Positions 59,461 to 64,000 of a stretch of DNA of 64,000 bases are shown here, in pieces (position 1 is the stretch's first letter; every line of letters begins with the position of its first letter). The stretch is taken from the NCBI RefSeq assembly GCF_003073045.1, contig NC_037590.1, positions 28,856,449-28,920,448 of the forward strand, in the 5' to 3' direction. A model generated the notes under the pieces. That model was not told the origin of the DNA, searched no databases, and saw only the letters and a program-made list of their open reading frames with translations. The stretch is from Pomacea canaliculata (lineage: Eukaryota; Mollusca; Gastropoda; Architaenioglossa; Ampullariidae). The position numbers and the translations under genes are program-made.

Positions 59461-61706
59461 TAATTTCCTGATTAAAAACACGTGAAGTCTACAAGGATAG
59501 ATTAATTATACTCACGGCTGGTGCATGTGTAGCTATTACAGTTTAAGAGTGCTTGACCTGTATGTATGCAGAAGAGAATGACTGACACAATTACGTCCGC
59601 TGAAGAGTATACGGAAGTTCCTCTGACTACAACAATAACCTTTGCCACTCTGAAATGCCAGGAAGACATTTTAGTTATTAGCAGATGTTTTACTGTCGCC
59701 ATCATCACGATTTCCCAAACTGCACTTCCTCAGTTGCAGAGCAAATGGTTCTCATTAAATGCTTAGAACTGCACACCCAGCGACAGTGTCGACATGGTCT
59801 GAGAGAGCTTATAGTCTGTGTTATTTAATTTCCACTATAGGGTAACAGTGTGTGAGATAAAGGGTCCAATACTTTACTTATAGTGAGGTGGAGAACACCA
59901 TGTTTAGGACTTCGAGGAGTCCAGCCTTTTATTTCTGCAGCCTTCTACTCTGATAAATCAGGTAGCACTTCTCTGAGAGATCAGGAGGAGTATTTCAGCT
60001 TCAGACCTAGACGATCCACCAGGCTAGCGGTGATTTTCTGAATAATTTCTGTCTGTAATTTTTTATCTCTTGCTATATGATAAGTAAGCATCTTTGCGGA
60101 CTGGATATCCAGCTTCTAGCATGGCCTCGGGTGTCGCGGGTTCGTGGATATCCAACACCCTCCCTCGTTTCCAAACTCGTTCGCTGTGTACTGTACACGA
60201 AACACCTGTTTTCCGGTTTCCATCACGGGAGACCCATTAGGGAAGGTCAGTGGTAGCTCTTGCGCTAAATGCTTCCCGTGTAACCCTCCAGACGTGTACA
60301 AACATGCACCAACGACTGTTTAGAGCTGCTGCCCTATCCATCAGCATGTTTAGAGCCGCTGGGGTTTCTCTGTAATCAACCAGTGAAGCTGCGCTCGGCT
60401 GCTCAGCTGGAGAGTCTGACAGTGAGGATGTGGAGGTCTGCCACGCATGAATTATCTGACGCTGAGATAAGCCAGGCATGGACTGGAGCTGAGATAAGCT
60501 GCACCAGTGAAGAAGACATGTAATGCCAGGGAAAGGAGAAAATAAAGCAGACGATAGGTCTGAAATACCTCATCGTTCAATAATGTGACAGATGCAAGAG
60601 CTGACTGTCAGTCTGATGCCCACCCTTACAAGTGCAGGGTCAGGTAAAGATTGTAACACATAAACTGACTAGCAGGAAGGAAGGCAGCCAAAGATTCCTG
60701 CAATGGTCCTAATCCTTGGACATACTGATACGAGGCACCATTATGTTATGCATTCTCAGCAGCCATCGCTAGAGGTGAGCTGGTAAGAAAACTTGGGAAA
60801 AATCCTCTGCACGTGCAGCAGGAAGTAACAACTGCTCGTGCCCGAGACAGGACATCTAAGATTTCCTCGTAAACACCTCTCGCCCCACTTCTACAGGCCT
60901 TTTTTCAACTACTCCCCACACTACAGAAAACTGGTGGCATAGCAGTTCACTGTTCTCTCTCCTCCTTCCTCCATATTTTACTAACCCTCTCTTTTCTCTG
61001 TCTTCTCTCTCTCTCGTCTTTCTCACACTCTCCCTACCCTCCTCTTCCCCCACACTTCTCTCATTATTTCAAGAGTTATCTTCCCACTCACATTCTCTCC
61101 CTCCCCTTCTCTCTGTTGCAAGCACTCGCGCACCCATAATACCATTAACACACGATCAACGGGGAGAGGTTGCTGCATCCTGCCGAGTTATCTTCCCACG
61201 TTTCCCCCAAGATTTCCTTGTGACCTCTGAAGTTAGGTCACCCACTTGCTTCTCTCGTTAAACGAAATTAAACACAATATTTTGAAATTTTCGTCGGAGT
61301 AGCAATTTCTGTAACTCCCAAAAACTGCTATCGTAAAAGTTTACTTCTGGCGTTAGGATGATGGAGCCAGAAAGGGGTTCTTTTACTTGAAGCCACGTAG
61401 GCAAAGAATTAAAGAAAAGATATTTTGCAGCGTAACGGACGACAATAAAGAAAGTAAAGATGAACAAGATGTGATATTTTGTCTTAATGTTTTAAAGGGA
61501 TCTTTGTAGAGAGTAAGTGTGAAAGGGCGAAGGAGTGGACGGAAGGTGTCCTTCATCACAGAAAGTACTTATTTCCTTGTCTTGACTTGTTGCTCTGCAG
61601 CCAAAGATTCTCATGAAGTCAGCAATAGGTTAGGCAGAACGCACATTCAGTAGCGCTAAAGTGACCGGAAGCGTGGCCATTACTAAGCGACTCAGTCTCA
61701 GATAAA

Positions 61707-61742
61707 TGACGTCAACAGTACAACCTAGCGCCCTCTGATGGC
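61707..61742. promoter_or_regulatory. CRE palindrome next to a CTCF-like site
   Basis: TGACGTCA (61707-61714) is a perfect cAMP-response element. Fourteen bases on, GCGCCCTCTGATGG (61729-61742) fits the CTCF core in reverse orientation. Whether either is used is unknown. Confidence 0.3.
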
Positions 61743-63308
61743 CTCTAGTACTTCCGGACTTTGCTCGCCGCCCTTCGTGCAGCAGATGGCAGTGCCCAGG
61801 TACTTTTCCGTGTAATAAAGATTCCATCGTGATCATTACAGCACAGAAATCCGTCGTGACCGGTTGCTTTGTTAATCTTAAAGATTTGCACGCATAAATT
61901 CCACAATAAATTTTCTATACACTTTTCTCTTTTCAGTGTACAATATTCACCTCACCCTCGTGTTTGCATAAACTGGATAAGTACCTATCAAATCAGTTGT
62001 TCCTCACATTGAAATCACATAGGAAATCACGTGTTTTATTATTGAAAATAAGAAAATATATGTATTATATAAAATATTAGAGATTTCTAGAAAGCCTTTT
62101 GATTCTGTCTTTGGAAAAGAGGAATTCAGGGGGAAAACATCTCGCCTGTCATTCAAGCATGGCATTCGGTTTCATCCACATCTCTTAGAAATTTTATGTG
62201 ACGATATCGTCCGGCACTTGCCTCCTCATTATCTTTTTTTCAGGGGCCGCTGTCCCCCATTGCCCTCTTCCCCCGGTTCCTCGGTGTACAGATCCAAGAT
62301 CTTTTTATTATTACGTGCGCTCGCGAACACAGAAGGTCGGACCACAGATTCCTCAAGCAGCATCAAGATGTCTGATACTGTGATTTTTGAAGATGGTTTT
62401 CAAGTTTTCAAAGAATATTATAGTTTTTAAATATGGTTTAGTTGTGCGTGTCCAAACTTGGCGTGTGCGTGACTATTTTTGGGGAGTGAGGGGAGGAAAA
62501 TGCTTCGAAGTGGATTCACAGGATATCACTGGTACTGTTTATAGCAAATATCTAATTATGGCAGCCAAGAACTGTGTCACCAGACTGCTAGTCATCCTCA
62601 GCCTTGATCTCGGCTGAGGTCACGTGCCAGGGATGCATTGTCAGCAGCAATGTTTGGGGAGGGTTGCTGATGGGTTGTGGTGGGGAGCAGGCGAGTGAAA
62701 CTACAGTTCAACAGAAAAAAAAAACCATTTAAAAAGAAAAAAAAAAAAGTCATGCAAACGATCAGGTGGAACTTCTCGATAAAACAACAGACGGAGAGGG
62801 GGAGCTTAATGACGTGACGTGTTTGAGAAGAACGCTGGAGAGTAGTTGCTTCGGTAAACCCTGCCGTGACCCCTGTAACCTTTGTCTAATTACCATGTCC
62901 CATGCCGTGGCGTCTGCTTGCGTGAAGTGGGAGCAGTGATTGCCGAGTTCGGAAGCGCTGGTTTGGCGGTCGGCAGCAGTGATGGAGATGGGAAGGAGGG
63001 GGACTGAGTGCTGTTTACGTTTTTTGCGGGGCAGCCACTTACAGGCACAAACATCTTTTGTCGCTTTCATGAATGTAGGTCTTCTCGACAGCCCTCTTTA
63101 CGGCATCCCCCGGAAGTTTTAAAAAGGCGAACTGAGCTGTGGACTGTCTGTTAGGTCGAGTGGCGGGCAAACGACTTCTGGTGGGTTTAGAGCAGCTTAA
63201 AAAAAGAAGGCGAAAGGGGAGAATTTGTATGAATTCATTGTATTGAATTCAAACTACAAATAAAACGAACAAATTCGTAGAGGGTGACTCACGGTGGTGT
63301 AAACGTAC

Positions 63309-63376
63309 CTGTACGAAGTTCATGCGGACACTGTTTTTGTAGGCATCTGCAAACGTTGAAATCTTTGTGCCCAAAC
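63309..63376 (-). CDS. Putative exon of the same unidentified minus-strand gene
   Basis: Between a TTATTAG acceptor and a CAG|GTACGT donor the minus strand encodes LGTKISTFADAYKNSVRMNF plus VQ. The donor is in phase 0 and the frame continues directly into the exon at 57038. FADAY also occurs in TMEM26 exon 2, but the surrounding sequence does not match, so I make no paralogy claim. Confidence 0.35.
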
Positions 63377-63482
63377 CTAATAAGACACGTCATCAATAAA
63401 GCGAAACAAACACGGAATTAGAAAGCGTGGTTGTATGGAACTGCGATTCTCTAAAAGAGTGTGGGGGGAGGGGGAAGTTGAA

Positions 63483-63565
63483 TGTGTGTGTGTGTGGGAG
63501 GGGGTTGTGTGTGTGTGTGCAAGCGCGCGTGTGTTTGTGTGTGTATGTGTGAGCGCGCGCCCGCG
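63483..63565 (+). repeat. (TG)n microsatellite
   Basis: Alternating TG/GT with CGCG interruptions. Frames here are artefacts. Confidence 0.9.
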
Positions 63566-63726
63566 CGTGAATTCGTGCTGCGTGAGTGCAGGAAAGAGGT
63601 AAGTTGTCACCAAGGCCAAGCTAAAGAGTTGTTACAAAATGAAAATATTGAAGTCTGCAGCTTTGAAAAGGTCATCTTGCCTTGTCCTTTTTTTCCCTCT
63701 CGTGGATTGCATGGCCTTGGATTTTT

Positions 63727-63756
63727 CTTTTTCTTTTTTTTTTTTTTTTTTTTTTT
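63727..63756 (+). repeat. Poly-T run
   Basis: About 20 uninterrupted T within a pyrimidine-rich tract. Possibly a minus-strand poly-A tail. Confidence 0.8.
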
Positions 63757-64000
63757 GTCTCTTTGTACATCCTTTTTTTTCCCCCTTCCCCGATCAATAT
63801 GAAATGAAAATGCTTCCATCAAATGGCGATTTTGCACGGAAAACAAGGTAAAAGAAGGGGGGAAAACTAAAATAACTGGAGAAAACCCTGACTGCCAGGG
63901 TTGGGTTACACGGATATTCTTTGTCTATTTATAGTTCCGCCTGTAAAAAGGCGTTCAACATTTATACGCAGGAAGCATGATTATATATGGAAAAGAGATT

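Noticed and set aside
60116..60479. Overlapping minus-strand frames as a possible protein
   Set aside because: No splice sites or family motifs were recognised and the two frames disagree.
63377..63851. Several open frames rich in Cys/Val or Phe
   Set aside because: They are products of (TG)n and poly-T runs.
1..64000. CRISPR arrays, operons, ribosome binding sites, riboswitches or prophage
   Set aside because: The window is intron-bearing animal nuclear DNA; no spaced direct repeats or prokaryotic gene layout were seen.
1..64000. tRNA, rRNA or snRNA genes
   Set aside because: Both strands were read by eye for tRNA box pairs with a foldable acceptor stem. Only the two SINE copies showed box-like segments; a covariance-model scan could not be run.

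Overview
The window is nuclear DNA of an animal, most likely a gastropod mollusc. The evidence is AT-rich, intron-rich genes with GT-AG splice sites, closest by memory to metazoan proteins, and degenerate non-LTR retrotransposon tails, tRNA-type SINEs and hAT-like MITEs of the kind common in snail genomes. The species cannot be named from sequence alone. No prokaryotic, organellar or viral unit was seen.

Seven conserved protein-coding genes were read exon by exon. From left to right: an ATF7IP/MCAF homologue (+, 2249-10477, 5' end not found); a 26-exon VPS35L gene (-, 15715-31702); MED9 (+, 31882-32626), whose start codon lies 180 bases from that of VPS35L; a single-exon GEMIN6 (+, 32931-33461); CYBC1/EROS (-, 36733-39381, 5' end unresolved); a secreted alpha-L-fucosidase (+, 43890-49736); and TMEM26 (-, 53210-56523). 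Two more exon-like segments on the minus strand (56919-57038 and 63309-63376) and an isolated first-exon candidate (+, 57952-58011) point to further unidentified genes reaching past the right edge.

The genes are a housekeeping mix rather than one pathway: heterochromatin (ATF7IP), endosomal recycling (VPS35L), transcription (MED9), snRNP assembly (GEMIN6), NADPH-oxidase chaperoning (CYBC1) and lysosomal glycan turnover (fucosidase). The one clear regulatory link is the shared VPS35L/MED9 promoter, with a YY1-like element over the VPS35L start codon. GEMIN6 follows MED9 closely.

Introns and spacers hold a layered record of mobile DNA: a decayed processed copy of the pseudokinase STRAD inside an ATF7IP intron, fragments of an unclassified transposon-like protein family, LINE 3' fragments of several types, two copies of one SINE, a TTAA-flanked MITE, hAT-like MITEs, a nested LINE-then-MITE insertion whose target duplication can still be read, a 141-base tandem duplication and a short telomere-like array. 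At least five single-base frame breaks fall mostly in homopolymer runs within otherwise conserved exons of ATF7IP and VPS35L. I read these as probable assembly indels rather than gene decay. I did not find a convincing new biological system.
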